Assembly (NCBI GenBank): GCA_009746045.1
Contig: RPFO01000819.1
Location: 560,382 to 624,381 of the forward strand
Source: Mesostigma viride
Taxonomy: Eukaryota > Streptophyta > Mesostigmatophyceae > Mesostigmatales > Mesostigmataceae
DNA: 64,000 nucleotides
Reading direction: 5' to 3'
The position numbers and the translations under genes were made by a program. Under the pieces are notes generated by a model. The model was not told where the DNA came from. It made no database searches and saw nothing but the letters and a program-made list of their open reading frames with translations. Within the stretch, counting starts at the first letter, position 1. Each line of letters opens with the position of its first letter. Positions 53,544-64,000 of this stretch are shown piece by piece.

Positions 53544-54228
53544 CATCATTCCATATCCATCCCTAGAAGCCTCGAGGCGCCCAGGCTGTGCGGGGATGGC
53601 TGCCCAGTTTGTGGCGGATGATCGACCGCCGCCGGCGTTTTTGGCCGATGGCAGTTCATGCCTGCCCAGTGCCCAGAGGTCTGCCCGCTGCCAGGGCTTT
53701 CTGCTGCCGTTCCCGGCACGACTCGGGCCTTGTACATAATTCACGCTCGTGGCCCCCGGTTGGTGGTTCAGCATCCATGCACGGGGTACCAGTTCCTAAT
53801 TCTTTGGCGCGCCACAACATCGGCGATGCCCTGGGCTCGACATCTTCGCGTCCTGCGTGGCACCACTAGATAGAAAACGGCCTGCCGCTACTGGGGACAG
53901 TTACTTGCAGCGCTGCCAGTAGTTAGGCGCAGGCCTAATTAATGCAGTGCTTACTGATATCATCACCATGGTTGGCGGGGCCGTCTGCTTTAATTGTTGC
54001 AGGTGGCAGCCGCCCACAGCATGTAGCTTCAGGCATCGCTGGGTTGCAGAGGAGGCCATCCCTGGCCGCGATTGGTCAAAGGGGCTCCCTCTGCCATCCC
54101 TGAATGAATAATTACGCCAGCGCGCGCACCGCTGTGGCGATGGAGGATTGCCGGCTCGCTGTGGCATGCACAGCCTGCGCCGATGGTATTCAACGGACTG
54201 TACAGTGCCACGAGGCTGTTCGTCGGTA
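53544..54228 (+). repeat. Duplicated 0.68-kb segment, copy 2
   Basis: Same sequence as 46600-47275, in the same orientation, 6.9 kb away. Confidence 0.9.
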
Positions 54229-55127
54229 TACACGATACTGGCCGCAGCGGTAGTCTGCACTTTAAGAGAACGTGTGGGGCCACTTTCCAAGAAAATAAGA
54301 GGCCCTCAGCACTGTACTGCAGCAGTTTTGCGATTCCAGCATCCGTTCTCCTTTCCCAGTGTGGTACTGGATACTACTGGATAGTTGTTAGGGTGCCACT
54401 GGTTAGATAGTGTTGTACTTGTCTTTTCTTGGACAGCGTACAACTTAGTAGTCATATTTTTTCGGGGGCAATGGATGGATGTATTGCCGGCCCAGTTTCA
54501 AGCCGCTGCCATGGTATGATGGCCGACTGGCTTTGCCCATTAGATGGGGCTATTTTTTACGGCGGAAATGGATGGTTGCATTGCCAGCCCGCGGGTTGCA
54601 GCTGTAACCTCCATGGTCATATACACAGACTGTGTAATAGCACAGCTCTGTCAAACTTTGTAGCATAGTCGTAGCTATGATGTAACATAGCGCCCAGTGT
54701 GGTGGAATCCGTCAACTTGTAGCATAGTCGTAGCTATGATGTAACATAGCACCCAGTCACTGTGGTGAAAACCGTCAACCGTACACTTGCACGCTGATAT
54801 GCTCGGTCAAATAAGTTAGTCTGTACTTGCGTGTCATGCGCGTAGGCATGCCACGGAGTACTATGCTACTCTCATTCGAAAAATAATAACACAATTAAGA
54901 GTACGTTGAACAAACAGACAAATGTCGTCTGCATGATTGGTGAGGATACTGGGCTCCTTTGATTACTTACTTAATTAGTGTATTAATAACTTTGTTGTTG
55001 TTGTTTTAAAGAACGCGATATATTTTTGTAAAACGCCTATAGCACATCAAGCATTTAGCCATGCTCTGCCCATTCAGAGAGTCACTCTCTGTTGAGAAGC
55101 CATGCCCTAGCGCTTGTATAGCTATCA
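54229..55127. other. Intergenic with a LINE 3'-UTR scrap
   Basis: 54660-54770 contains a short tandem repeat (GTAGCATAGTCGTAGCTATG twice). 54810-54940 matches the 3' UTR of the big LINE (minus orientation), including its hairpin at 54830-54855, but without ORF2 sequence. 55060-55125 is a piece of the ORF1-LINE 3' UTR. Confidence 0.6.
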
Positions 55128-55735
55128 AGGAGACAACCAGCGCAGGCCAGAAATCGGGAGAATCCGGACCATGGTAGCTCGAGCCTGCCGTTATCTTGTC
55201 CGCGTGTTCGAGTCGTTCAGGATGATGAATATGAATGGTGATGGAAATGTGTAGCCTTGTGCATTGAAATTATGGCTGGCTTATGTGTAGAGCGATTAGA
55301 TGACCTAGACGGTGCCCCAGGGCCGGAAACAGCTTGCTTGATCAGGGCGTGTGTTTCGAGCCACTGGCCGGGAATGTCTAGGGGTAAGCACCATTGCTGC
55401 GATCGCTCTCCCACCATTTACGAGGAAATACCCGCAAATGGGAAACCACTGAAAAGGTCTAGCTAGTCAGTCATTACGTTAGCCATGCCATGATTCCAAA
55501 TGTCCAAGAACTGCACACGGTGCAAAGGCAAAAAGCCGGAGGACAGCACTTTCAAATGTGCGGCGGGAACCAAAAGCCCGCGGATGCCAGAAAACATTGT
55601 GTTGCTGCAGCGACGCGACGATGTGGACAACGAATCCAATTCCAGGCTCGGAACGGCCGCAAAGGAGATCTGGCACCACAGGGTTCAGATGTGCGGAGAT
55701 ACAACGCGATCCAGCTATATATATCTTCCACCCCA
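55128..55735 (+). repeat. Dispersed repeat containing a conserved short ORF, copy 1
   Basis: The same roughly 580-bp sequence occurs inverted at 63310-63895, and its first part, also inverted, at 56160-56420. It contains an ORF starting at ATG 55500 with CTRCKGKKPEDSTFKC and a Glu/Asp/Arg-rich segment, possibly the metal-binding N-terminus of a transposon protein. In the other copy the same frame is kept for about 60 codons with only an in-frame change near NESNSR/NESSAK. Boundaries are approximate. Confidence 0.6.
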
Positions 55736-55789
55736 TATGACATGCCGGCCTTCTGGTCCAGTTCCCCACGCCACCCCGTGTGAGCCTGA

Positions 55790-55995
55790 TCGCCCGATGC
55801 ATGACCCATCATGGTGGTGCAGGTGCATGCACCTTGTTGTGCACCCAGAGCAGGTGCTAGTTTACATCCTACACCTGCAGGTTGTGAGCCCAGACTATAT
55901 CTAAAACCCATAGATGCCCCTTTCTCAGGGCTATGTGTTACATATGCTCCCCACGGTCGAGCTATGTTCTTAATTAATTAATTAATTAATTAATT
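55790..55995 (+). repeat. LINE 3'-UTR fragment with variant hairpin
   Basis: GCAGGTGCATGCACC, TTTACATCCTACACCTGCAGG, then a hairpin at 55941-55966 (lower stem CATA/TATG, bulged T, upper stem GCTC/GAGC, enlarged loop) and an ATTA tail. Confidence 0.65.
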
Positions 55996-56713
55996 AATTA
56001 AAAGCACATCATAATTTTATTTCATTGACATGTTCATGCTCTCCGGAAAGCCCATGATTCACAGGGTTTTTTCTTAACTACTGAGACCTACAAGATACTG
56101 TGTGGTTTACCCTACTCCACCTCAGCCCTTTTCCACCTGCCTTTGTCTTGTAAAGGACCATAAAGTTAGGCTCGAAACACACGCCCTGATCAAGCAAGCT
56201 GTTTCCGGCCCCACCGTCTAGGTCATCTAATCGCTCTACACGTAAGCCAGCCATGTAATTTCAATGCACACTTGAGGCTACACATTTCCATCACCATTCA
56301 TATTCATAATCCTGAACGACTCGAACACGCGGACAAGATAACGGCAGGCTCGAGCTACCATGGTCCGGATTCTCCCGATTTAATTCTGGCCTGCGCTGTT
56401 TGTCTCCTTGATCATATTGATTCTATAGTCCGATTGATTCTATGATGATTTCATGACGTACGTTTTGTTGCATCCAAACTAATTGAAGCCATTTGAAGTA
56501 TACATCAAAGGAAAAGGACCGTAACTGACTTTTTGTTGTATTGGCTAGGGGACATTTCTGAGTCGGAAGTTGCGAAAAAAAAATCCTTTGCAGTTAGCTA
56601 GGAAAACATTTTTTGGAAAGAACTCAGGCCCCGAAAAAAGTCGTTTCTCAAAAATCGGCCAGAAATTATGAAAACGCATAGTTTATCATATAATTATTAT
56701 GATAAACTCATCT
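55996..56713. other. Intergenic with inverted dispersed repeat
   Basis: 56160-56420 matches 55128-55370 reversed. The rest is AT-rich with no gene. Confidence 0.6.
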
Positions 56714-56724
56714 CAGTCCACCCT

Positions 56725-58178
56725 AAGTAAGTAAGTAAGTAAGTAAGTACTTGCGTGTCATGCGCAAAAGCATGCCACGGAGTACTAATAATGCTAATCT
56801 CATTAGAAAAATAATTACACAAAAGTTTAAACAAATATCGTCTGTGGCGGTCTGCATCATCCCCCAACCGTTAAGCACTAGATGGGGATGTAATCCTCAT
56901 CCGAGCTGTCCTCTACTGTAATGGCAGACGAGGCGGTAGTGTAGCGGCTATCCTCAGGACCAATAACCTCCACCTGCGGACTTCTACCCTGGCTAGCAAC
57001 GGGCCGCGGGGCCCGTGGGGAGAAAACAGGAGCATACCCCTCGGGAAGGTGCTTATCGCAGATGGCAGCCCATTATTTCTCCTTGTCAATCATGCGGGCG
57101 CGGAGTACGGATAGTCCATGCAGAAGCCCTGCATCTTCAAGCAGTTGTGTCTCATAGGTCCGGGTCGCGCCGCGCCGGTGCCCGGCGCGCGCAAGTTTGC
57201 CAGTGGGTTGCGATGGGACAAGGGGACCCTGCCATAGGAGGAGGTGTCTATCTGGTTGGCCCGTCTTAAGCCCCCCGGCAGGGCCCACATCGGTATTCAC
57301 CTGGTCTGTGCGGGCAAGATGGCCGGCAAAGAGGAGGCGGCGGTGTCGGATGGTATGGGTGACAAGAGGGAGCTCGCAGTAGAGCTCGGCCCGGGTGCGG
57401 CGTTCTTGGTAGCGGACGCCGAGGATATGACGGAGCATTCGAGTGACGGTGCCGTCAAGCTGCTGGCTCAGCGCCTGGTCCAGGGTCCACGCCTCGCAGC
57501 CATAAAGGAGGATGCTGAGGACAAGGGCCTTGAACAGAATGCGCTTGCGTCGCTCACTCAGGTAGCGACAGGTCCAGAACCTGTCGAGGCGGCGGAGGGC
57601 CGCCCAGGCGTGGCCAATGCGGGTGTTGATGTCGTCGGCCGTGAAGGGAAGCCAGCTGCCAAGGAGCTTGAAGCGAGTCGCCGGGGGGACGGGGCTGCCG
57701 TCCAGCAAGAGGAGGGTGGGTGGGGCTATCCCAGCAGGGAAGCCGATGGCCATGACCTCCGTTTTCTTGCTGATCATAAGCCCCACCGCCCGCGCTTCCA
57801 GTGATAAGCTGTCTAGCCACAGTTGGGCTGACTCTGGGGTTTCCACGAGTGTCGTGTCATCAGCGTAGATCAGATCGCTCAGGCAGTAGGGTGGGTCAAC
57901 CCCGCCGTAGCTGGCGTACTCCGTGATCTCGATCCCCGGCGGGCACCCCTCCACCCGGGCGAAGCGGGCTTGTGCACGCCGCATAATATAGTCCACCATA
58001 ATGATGAATAGATATGGGGAGAGCACACAGCCCTGCCACACCCCGGTGTGCAGGGGGAACGCCGGAGTGACGCCATCAGCGGTACGGACCTGGGCTTGGG
58101 ACCCTTCATAGAACTGGCGGATGATCTCAACGATGTACGATGGGACACGGAACAGGTGAAGGACCACCCACAGGGCGT
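56725..58178 (-). mobile_element. 5'-truncated second copy of the large LINE
   Basis: Flanked by a perfect 11-bp target duplication CAGTCCACCCT (56714-56724 and 58179-58189), a signature of target-primed reverse transcription. It contains the RT from just before the TGVWQG motif to the ORF2 end, the 3' UTR, the hairpin at 56754-56779 and a TTAC-repeat tail. It supplies the unbroken version of the sites hit by the chromovirus and TIR element in the copy at 24433-43790. Confidence 0.93.
57073..58167 (-). pseudogene. C-terminal half of LINE ORF2 (RT)
   Basis: Continuous 364-codon frame with GVWQGCVLSPYLF, the catalytic LIYADDTTLVE, KTEVMAIGF, the thumb region ILFKALVLSILLYGCEAWTLD, and HTIRHRRLLFAGHLART. 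The N-terminal RT and the endonuclease are missing through 5' truncation. The frame ends at a TAA produced by a 3-base insertion (AAA-TAA-TGG) relative to the other copy, where the protein continues about 65 residues; the rest lies in frame down to 56880. Confidence 0.9.
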
Positions 58179-58189
58179 CAGTCCACCCT

Positions 58190-59470
58190 GATTTGCCGTG
58201 ATGGTTTTCCGCTGGTCTTCATTTCTTGACTACATCAAGCAAGGCTTTAATTCGACACGGTCCTCTGGGAGGCTCTTTGGGCCATCCTAGCTCTGGATCG
58301 CGTGCCACCAGCATTTATTGCTGCCATTCGCCGGCTGTATGAGGGATCACAGGCAGCTATAGTGCGGAAGGACTGCGGAAGGCACTGGACCACACCATTC
58401 CCCCTTGGCCCCTTCACTAGCTATATGCACGGGGTGTGGCAAGACCTTGTGTGGCCTGTCCGGCCCCATAGCTGTTCATTATTGTCGTTGATCACGTCAT
58501 GCGCTAGGCACGTTCGCGCTTTACCGCTCTTAACTAAGGAGTGGTTCGAGAGCCTGGCTTGGACATCCTTGGTTAATTAAGGATCGCGAATACGGCGGCA
58601 GTGGCCGGCTGGTTATACCGCCTGTCCGACCTGACTTATGCGGGTGATACCGGCCCTCATCGAGCGCCCCGGCCGAGCATGCACATTCAGACACATGTGG
58701 CCGGCTGGACTGTTTGGGCTTGGAGGCGCGGGCGGTGGGGTTGGAGATTAGTGTCAAAACCGAGGCGATGGTGATTGGGGCTACCCGTTGCCCGCCACGG
58801 CGGCTGCTGCAATATGCGCCGCTTCAAGCTGCTCACTGGGGTCTGGGGAGCATGCTCCCCGACGCAGCTGACGATATGGAACCCCGCATCGGCCTGGCCT
58901 GGGCCCGGCTCCGCTCGCTCATATATACATCTATTGCACACTGTCCTCCTGACGGTGGTGCTCGCCATGGTTCGGTCGGTTTTCCCCCACGCGAACATCC
59001 GGTCCGAGGATGCGGATGGCGCTGCCTTCTATTCCCCCAATCACCGGCCTGACATCGTGGTGCTGGACTTTGAGGGGGGTGGCCGGCATCTCAGTGCTTA
59101 TTGACGTTTCGGTGGCGCGGCCCTTGGCTCTTAGCCACGTGGCTGGGGCCTCCCTCACGGCAGGTTACACGGCGGAGCGGGCGGAGCGGGCCAAGCTCCT
59201 GGCCTACGGCGACGTCGGGCACCATCGTGTGGTGCCCTTTGTCCTGGAGGAGTTTGGGGCCATGGGGCCCCTGACCTCCGCCTTCTTCAAGGAGTGTTGC
59301 CGGCTCCAGGAGGACCGGCTGGACCTGGAGGGCCAGCGGGCCCCATGGTCGGCGCGGACCTGGACGTCATATTGGCGTCAGCGCTTGTCGGTGGCGCTGA
59401 CTCGGGCCATGGCTGACATCATGCTCCGCCGTACGCGGGCTGATTTTGCGGTGCAGCAGGGCTATTAGGT
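58190..59470 (+). pseudogene. Different LINE: RT remnants and RLE-like C-terminal domain (left arm)
   Basis: RT remnants in several frames: VPPAFIAAIRRLYEGSQA near 58300, GVWQD near 58430, and GLEARAVGLEISVKTEAMV near 58720. Then 59010-59468 is open and reads RPDIVVLDF, IDVSVARPLA, AERAERAKLLAYG, PFVLEEFGAMGPL. That pattern (PD, then Asp/Glu-x-V strand, then Lys helix) matches the restriction-like-endonuclease-type C-terminal region of many protist and algal LINEs; the assignment is inferred. 58984-59630 is repeated in inverse orientation downstream. Confidence 0.65.
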
Positions 59471-60370
59471 TCCTCCTGTTAGGCGTTTCCACCATTGGTC
59501 TTATCGTAGTATAGAGCTTTGACATGGCTCTGTATATAGGTTTATAGCTGGGCGTTTGCTTTGGTTTGAGTGATTTCACTCTGCTGTAAGTAATTATATT
59601 TTTATAATATATATTATAAAAATATAATTACTTACAGCAGAGTGAAATCACTCAGACCAAAGCAAACGCCCAGCTATAAACCTAATGTAATTATATTTTT
59701 ATAATATATATTATAAAAATATAATTACTTACAGCAGAGTGAAATCACTCAAACCAAAGCAAACGCCCAGCTATAAACCTATATACAGAGCCATGTCAAA
59801 GCTCTATACTACGATAAGACCAATGGAAACGCCTAACAGGAGGAACCTAATTGCCCTGCTGCACCGCAAAATCAGCCCGCGTACATACGGCGTATAGCAT
59901 GATGTCAGCCATGGCCCGAGTCAGCGCCACCGACAAGCGCTGACGCCAATATGACGTCCAGGTCCGCGCCGACCATGGGGCCCGCTGGCCCTCCAGGTCC
60001 AGCCGGTCCTCCCGGAGCCGGCAACACTCCTTGAAGAAGGCGGAGGTCAGGGGCCCCATGGCCCCAAACTCCTCCAGGACAAAGGGCACCACACGATGGT
60101 GCCCGACGTCGCCGTAGGCCAGGAGCTTGGCCCGCTCCGCCCGCTCCGCCGTGTAACCTGCCGTGAGGGAGGCCCCAGCCACGTGGCTAAGAGCCAAGGG
60201 CCGCGCCACCGAAACGTCAATAAGCAGATGCCGGCCACCCCCCTCAAAGTCCAGCACCACGATGTCAGGCCGGTGGTTGGGGCCGGGAATAGAAGGCAGC
60301 GCCATCCGCATCCTCGGACCGGATGTTCGCGTGGGGGAAAACCGACTGAACCATGGCGAGCACTGGGTCA
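58960..60370. repeat. Large imperfect inverted repeat with AT palindromes at its centre
   Basis: Arms 58960-59630 and about 59690-60370 reversed are about 95 percent alike by eye. Between them, the same 42-bp A/T palindrome (built on TTTTTATAATATA) occurs at about 59590 and 59687, each followed by CTTACAGCAGAGTGAAATCACTC. The structure is two LINE copies with their 3' tails meeting. Confidence 0.85.
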
Positions 60371-60990
60371 CCGTCAGGAGGACAGTGTGCAAATACAAAT
60401 ACCAATTCTGATTCTGTTGGCCCCCCAATGATGCAGGCAAGGTAGTGAGTCCCCGTGGGATCCAGCGGCTGCCCACAGCTACCACAAGGCCGCCCGGCCG
60501 GAATTCAAGAGGCTGCGGGGCAAATATAGCTGGTGCCGGAGCGCCACCGAGTAGTGGCTGGGAGCTAAGGCGAATGGGGGGGCCATGGGAAGAGCACGAA
60601 GGTACGCCGAGCCCAAACTCCGCAAGGAAAGCGAGAACAGCCACGCACGTCCCTGGGCGTTGAGGTCCGCGAAAAGAGCCATCCAATCAGCCGTGTGCAG
60701 AATACCCGCGTAGGTTTTCTGGTGTTTATCGATGACGCGAGCAGGGAATGCGGCGGGAGATTGAACGGAGGCGACCGAGGGAGTGCCGCGAGGGAGGTGG
60801 CGCTGTACCGCCTGAGCGGCACGGACGGGAGAACAGGCCTGCTGGATCTCAGCATAGGCCTCCTGGATGGCGGTGACGAAGGGCAAAGGGCTGCTGGGGT
60901 ACAGGAGGTCAGGCGCTGCCGTTGCCAAAAGGGGCAGGAGCCGGCAGCTTTCCGCCCACGACTGAGCGACGGAGCCCAAAAATGTATATA
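59847..60990 (-). pseudogene. Different LINE: middle and RLE-like C-terminus (right arm)
   Basis: On the minus strand, 60979-60479 encodes a helical region with RAWLFSLSLRSLGSAYLRAL and HYSVALRHQLYLP, typical of the segment before the RLE-like domain (LxxxP...FxxALRxRLxLP pattern). Then 60270-59850 repeats the RPDIVVLDF, IDVSVARPLA and PFVLEEFGAMGP segment. A frameshift near 60420 and loss of the Cys/His segment between the two parts make it dead. At 60985-61050 a third copy of the same 3' end (GTGAAATCACTCA, CAAAGCAAACGCCCAGC) follows. Confidence 0.65.
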
Positions 60991-61051
60991 TATTAAAAAT
61001 ATAATTACTTACAGCAGCAGAGTGAAATCACTCAAAACCAAAGCAAACGCC

Positions 61052-61178
61052 CAGCCATTAATTAATTAATTAATAGACACGTGACTGCGTCACGTGAGCA
61101 TAAGTCCTCAGTGGGACTCGGGGAACATGGGATGGAATGGATGGTATAAGCTATCTAGGTCCTAGTTACAGGGGTGTG
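61052..61178 (-). repeat. LINE-type 3' end with CACGTGAC palindrome
   Basis: AATTAATTA tail at 61058-61072, then GTCACGTG/CACGTGAC inverted around TGCG/CGCA. It resembles the other 3' ends in layout but the stem is fully symmetrical. Confidence 0.5.
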
Positions 61179-61217
61179 GCCCAGCTATAAATATATTAAT
61201 ATTTATAGCTGGGCCCT
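61179..61217. repeat. Palindrome at the 5' side of the Penelope-like element
   Basis: CCCAGCTATAAATAT and its reverse complement around a short TTA-type centre. It separates the preceding LINE tail from the Penelope-like ORF. Confidence 0.75.
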
Positions 61218-61273
61218 GCCCCTGCCAACAACAACGGTATTTCAAGTACCTTGATCCCACCTCACAGCACGTC

Positions 61274-62931
61274 ATGACCGCTGACCTCAGCATCCTGCCG
61301 AGCCACACGCTTGTAGACCTTTTTGCCAAAGGCACCAAGTTTCGGCCGTGGGTCCAGCGCACGTGTGCCAAAGAGGTGAATGCAATGCTCTCAACATCAC
61401 TGCGCAAATTCTGCAATGCCATGTGCACGGACCTACAGCTTGCTCCCCTTGCCATGGAACCTTGGTTTCGCGCCGTCATTCACGAATGCAATGCACGTCT
61501 CACCAGGCTTGATTACCGTCTCCAGCAGGTCCACCGCACCACCTGGCTCAACACCACAGATAAAGCACTTCTTGACCACTTCAAGCAGGACTGTATCATC
61601 ACGTGTGTTGACAAGAGTGCCAACAACTTTGCTTTTATATGCAAGAAGCACTACCTTGCTACTTTGCAACACGAGTTGGCGTCCAGCCCTACCTATGTTC
61701 AGCGTGCACAGTCCACCGCCAGTATCACTGCTGCTCATCGGGCTTTTCTGCACAGCCAAAACATTGTTGCTCGGGCATTCCTTAAGCGGCAGCGACGCGC
61801 CACCACCACTACGTTCCCATATCTGTATCTCACTCTTAAGCTGCACAAAGCTCCTGTTGCTTTGCGCACCATTGCTGCGTCGCATTCAGCCCCACTGATG
61901 CCTCTCTCGAAACTCATCTGCCATGCTTTGAATGCTCTTCTCCCTGAAGCCAATGCATTATGGGTGGAGGTGCTGTCGAATGCCGGGTATGAATGCGCTG
62001 GTAGTTGGATCGTCATAGACTCAGCCCAAGTACGCCTACGCCTTGCCGCCCTTAGCCGTTCTAAGACAGCAGCAGAGAAACGTATTATACCTATGCCCAT
62101 AGCCACCTATGATTTCACCACTCTATATACCACACTAGATTTGCACGATTTGAAAGCTCGTTTAAAGATAGCCTCCTTACTCGTCTGTATGCACGTAGGC
62201 CTCACGGGCGCAACCACCTGCACGTGCGTGTTTCTCAGACCAAGCCCACGGCAACGTGGCTCTCAGGGATCGCGGCAGGTGCTATCGTGTGGGATGGTTA
62301 TAATTATATTATCATGAAGGCTGACCTTGTTCATTGGATCTCTTATCTTGTTGATAACACCTTCATTTGTTTTGTGGGCAATGTATACCAACAAGCTATC
62401 GGCATCCCTATGGGCACTAACTGTGCCGGGCTCCTTGCAAACCTCTATCTATACACTTATGAGCTTGCATTCATGAATGGAGAATCTCATTGCCTCAAAC
62501 GATGATGTTCTCATCAGGCGTTTTATCCATACATGACAGTCGATACATTGATGATGGGCATCGCTTTCGACAACCCTGATTTCGCAACCCATTTGTATAT
62601 CACCGCTGGTCTGCCTGGCATCTACCCGCAAGCGTCCCTCACATTAAAGCTCACGTCGGAGGATACTCATTGCAATTACCTCGATCTTAACATTACCCAT
62701 AACAAGAAGGGCTGGCGTACGGCTGTCTATGATAAGCGCAAGGATCCTAAATACCAGCAAATTCCTTTTATTCGTTACCCCGATATTCACAGTCTCCTTT
62801 CCCACACAGCAAAATATGGTGTTGTTCTTTCTCAGTTACATCGTTTTTCCCGTCTTTGTTCTTATCGTGTTGATTTCATCACGACTCTTGTTGAACTCTT
62901 GCAGCGAGTTCCACCGCGCCACAGGCACTAA
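61274..62931 (+). pseudogene. Penelope-like reverse transcriptase, frameshifted
   Basis: From ATG 61274: an N-terminal helical part, CVDKSANNFAFICKKHY, YLTLKLHKAP (RT finger region), and the motif A-like IATYDFTTLYTTL. A frameshift near 62162 leads to WLSGIAAGAIVWDGYNYI and the motif B-like YQQAIGIPMGTNCAGLLANLYL. Another shift near 62510 leads to RYIDDG (62541-62555, catalytic Asp pair), and a further one to NYLDLNI and the C-terminal SQLHRFSRLCSYR segment, which stops at 62929. The motif set and GIPMGTN-AG-LANLYL fit Penelope-like elements. No GIY-YIG endonuclease is seen after it, so it may be an EN-less type or truncated. At least three frameshifts make it inactive. Confidence 0.7.
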
Positions 62932-63309
62932 GCCGCCCCCGCCCACCTCCGGTGGCTTGCGCCACCTTTACCCCAGTCAACCCGTCGCCCCTCGGGTTGG
63001 GGACAACGCCTCCACCATCCGACGGCCCCAATCCCTCGCGTCGCGTCTATGCGGTTCTTCGGATACATCTATGCGGTTTTCGGATACATCCGTATGCGGT
63101 TTTCGGGTGTACCTGTCCGTCGGGTCGTTGGATTCACACATCTGACGGTCGTAAATCGGTGGGAGAGTAATCGATCGGGAGAGATGAGCATTCTTGGTCA
63201 AAGACTATGACCGAGACATTATGCTCCGTCAAGTCCGATGTTTTTTGCAACGTCACCCACATCTGTTCGGTGCTGCCCCTTGGCACAAGCTCTACAAACA
63301 GGTCGTGGA
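62932..63309. other. 3' flank of the Penelope-like element
   Basis: Pro-rich then short repeats of TGCGGTTTTCGGATACATC (three times, 63050-63110). No gene seen. Confidence 0.5.
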
Positions 63310-63895
63310 CCGGCTGGATCGCATAGTATCTCCGCACATCTGAACCCTGTGATGCCAGATCTCCTTTGCGGCCGTTCCGAGCTTGGCACTGGATTCGTTG
63401 TCCACATCGTCGCGTCGCTGCAGCAACACGATGTTTTCTGGCATCCGCGGGCTTTTGGTTCCCGCCGCACATTTGAAAGTGCTGTCCTCCGGCTTTTTGC
63501 CTTTGCACCGTGTGCAGTTCTTGGACGTTTGGAATCATGGCATGGCTAACGTGATGACTGACTAGCTACCTTTTCAGTGGTTTTCCATTTGCTGGTATTT
63601 CCTCGTAAATGGTGGGAGAGCGATCGCAGCAATGGTGCTCACCACTAGACACTCCCGGCCAGTTAGGCTCGAAACACACGCCCTGATCACTGAAGCATGC
63701 TCGGCTGTTTCCGGCCCCACCGTCTAGGTCATCTAGTCGCTCTACACGTACGCCAGCCATAATTTCAATGCACAAGGATACACATTTCCATCACCATTCA
63801 TCTTGATCATCCTGAACGACTCGAAAACGCGGACAAGATAACGGCAGGCTCGAGCTACCATGGTCCGGATTCTCCCGATTTCTGGCCTGCGCTGG
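63310..63895 (-). repeat. Dispersed repeat containing a conserved short ORF, copy 2
   Basis: Reverse of 55128-55735. The minus-strand ORF from about 63535 keeps the CTRCKGKKPEDSTFKC start and stays open about 80 codons; a neighbouring frame continues with VHDLFVELVPRGSTEQMWVT to about 63150, suggesting a longer original protein. Confidence 0.6.
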
Positions 63896-64000
63896 TTAAA
63901 AATTAAATTAAATTAAATTATAACATGCCGCCGTGGGGAGGTCATGTAGCACATATTCCATGATGGATGGGGTGGAGGAAGCCGCGTGATCGAACTATAC
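63896..64000 (-). repeat. LINE 3' end at the window edge
   Basis: Minus strand: GTGCTACATG, hairpin at 63924-63946 (stems CATG/CATG and CCTCC/GGCGG with one mismatch, bulged A, loop CCAC), then an AATTTAATTT tail. Same family as 47985-48068. Confidence 0.7.

Noticed and set aside
59585-59730. Replication origin or terminator from the AT palindromes
   Set aside because: They coincide with LINE tails and are explained by the inverted arrangement of two copies.

Overview
The window is eukaryotic nuclear DNA from a large, repeat-rich genome. It has GT-AG introns, chromodomain LTR retrotransposons, APE-type LINEs, a Penelope-like reverse transcriptase, CACTA and hAT DNA transposons, and very long simple repeats. 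There are no operons, rRNA genes or tRNA genes that I can recognise. An alga is my best guess for the host (abundant chromovirus, LINEs with an RLE-like C-terminus, Penelope-like RT), but nothing here fixes the phylum.

Layout. 1-1290 is a purine-strand simple repeat. 2031-3134 (-) is a small spliced gene of unknown function. 3351-12534 is a 9.2-kb CACTA-like transposon: matching 23-nt terminal inverted repeats, subterminal repeat arrays rich in hairpins, a spliced transposase on the + strand, and a 480-residue protein kinase on the - strand. 12.6-15.8 kb holds a possible first exon, a (TGCC)n tract, LINE 3' ends and a 600-bp triplet tract. 15868-21062 (-) is a four-exon gene whose last exon carries a coding minisatellite and a domain resembling ubiquitin-specific proteases. 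21366-23359 is an ORF1-only LINE with a 12-bp target-site duplication.

24433 to about 43.79 kb is one full-length LINE on the - strand (ORF1, then ORF2 with endonuclease and RT, about 5.1 kb once insertions are removed). Three elements split it: a 10.8-kb chromovirus (24789-35567, target duplication GCGGA), a 1.7-kb TIR element (35736-37422) and a 1.72-kb hAT-type element (39426-41145, 8-bp duplication GACCTGAT). 44141-44904 is a truncated, mosaic relative of the chromovirus. 46-56 kb is mostly LINE tails, a duplicated 0.68-kb segment, a 9-bp minisatellite and one plausible two-exon gene (52578-53358). 56725-58178 is a 5'-truncated second copy of the big LINE with an 11-bp target duplication. 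58.2-61 kb holds two copies of a different LINE arranged as an inverted repeat, 61274-62931 is a decayed Penelope-like RT, and the window ends in dispersed repeats.

Two things stand out. First, the chromovirus has more than gag-pol. It has an RGG-rich ORF that starts inside the LTR and whose divergence between LTRs is biased toward synonymous change, a small ORF with an RNase-H1-type hybrid-binding (Cauli_VI-like) domain, and a large unrelated GC-rich ORF in the env position. A consensus 5' splice site in the leader and consensus 3' splice sites before gag and before the last ORF suggest that splicing selects among them. Second, LINE 3' ends of several different families share one 23-nt hairpin plan just before an A/T-rich tail: a 4-bp stem, one bulged base, a 5-bp stem and a CAAC loop, with compensatory changes. 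This looks like a conserved recognition element for the LINE RT.
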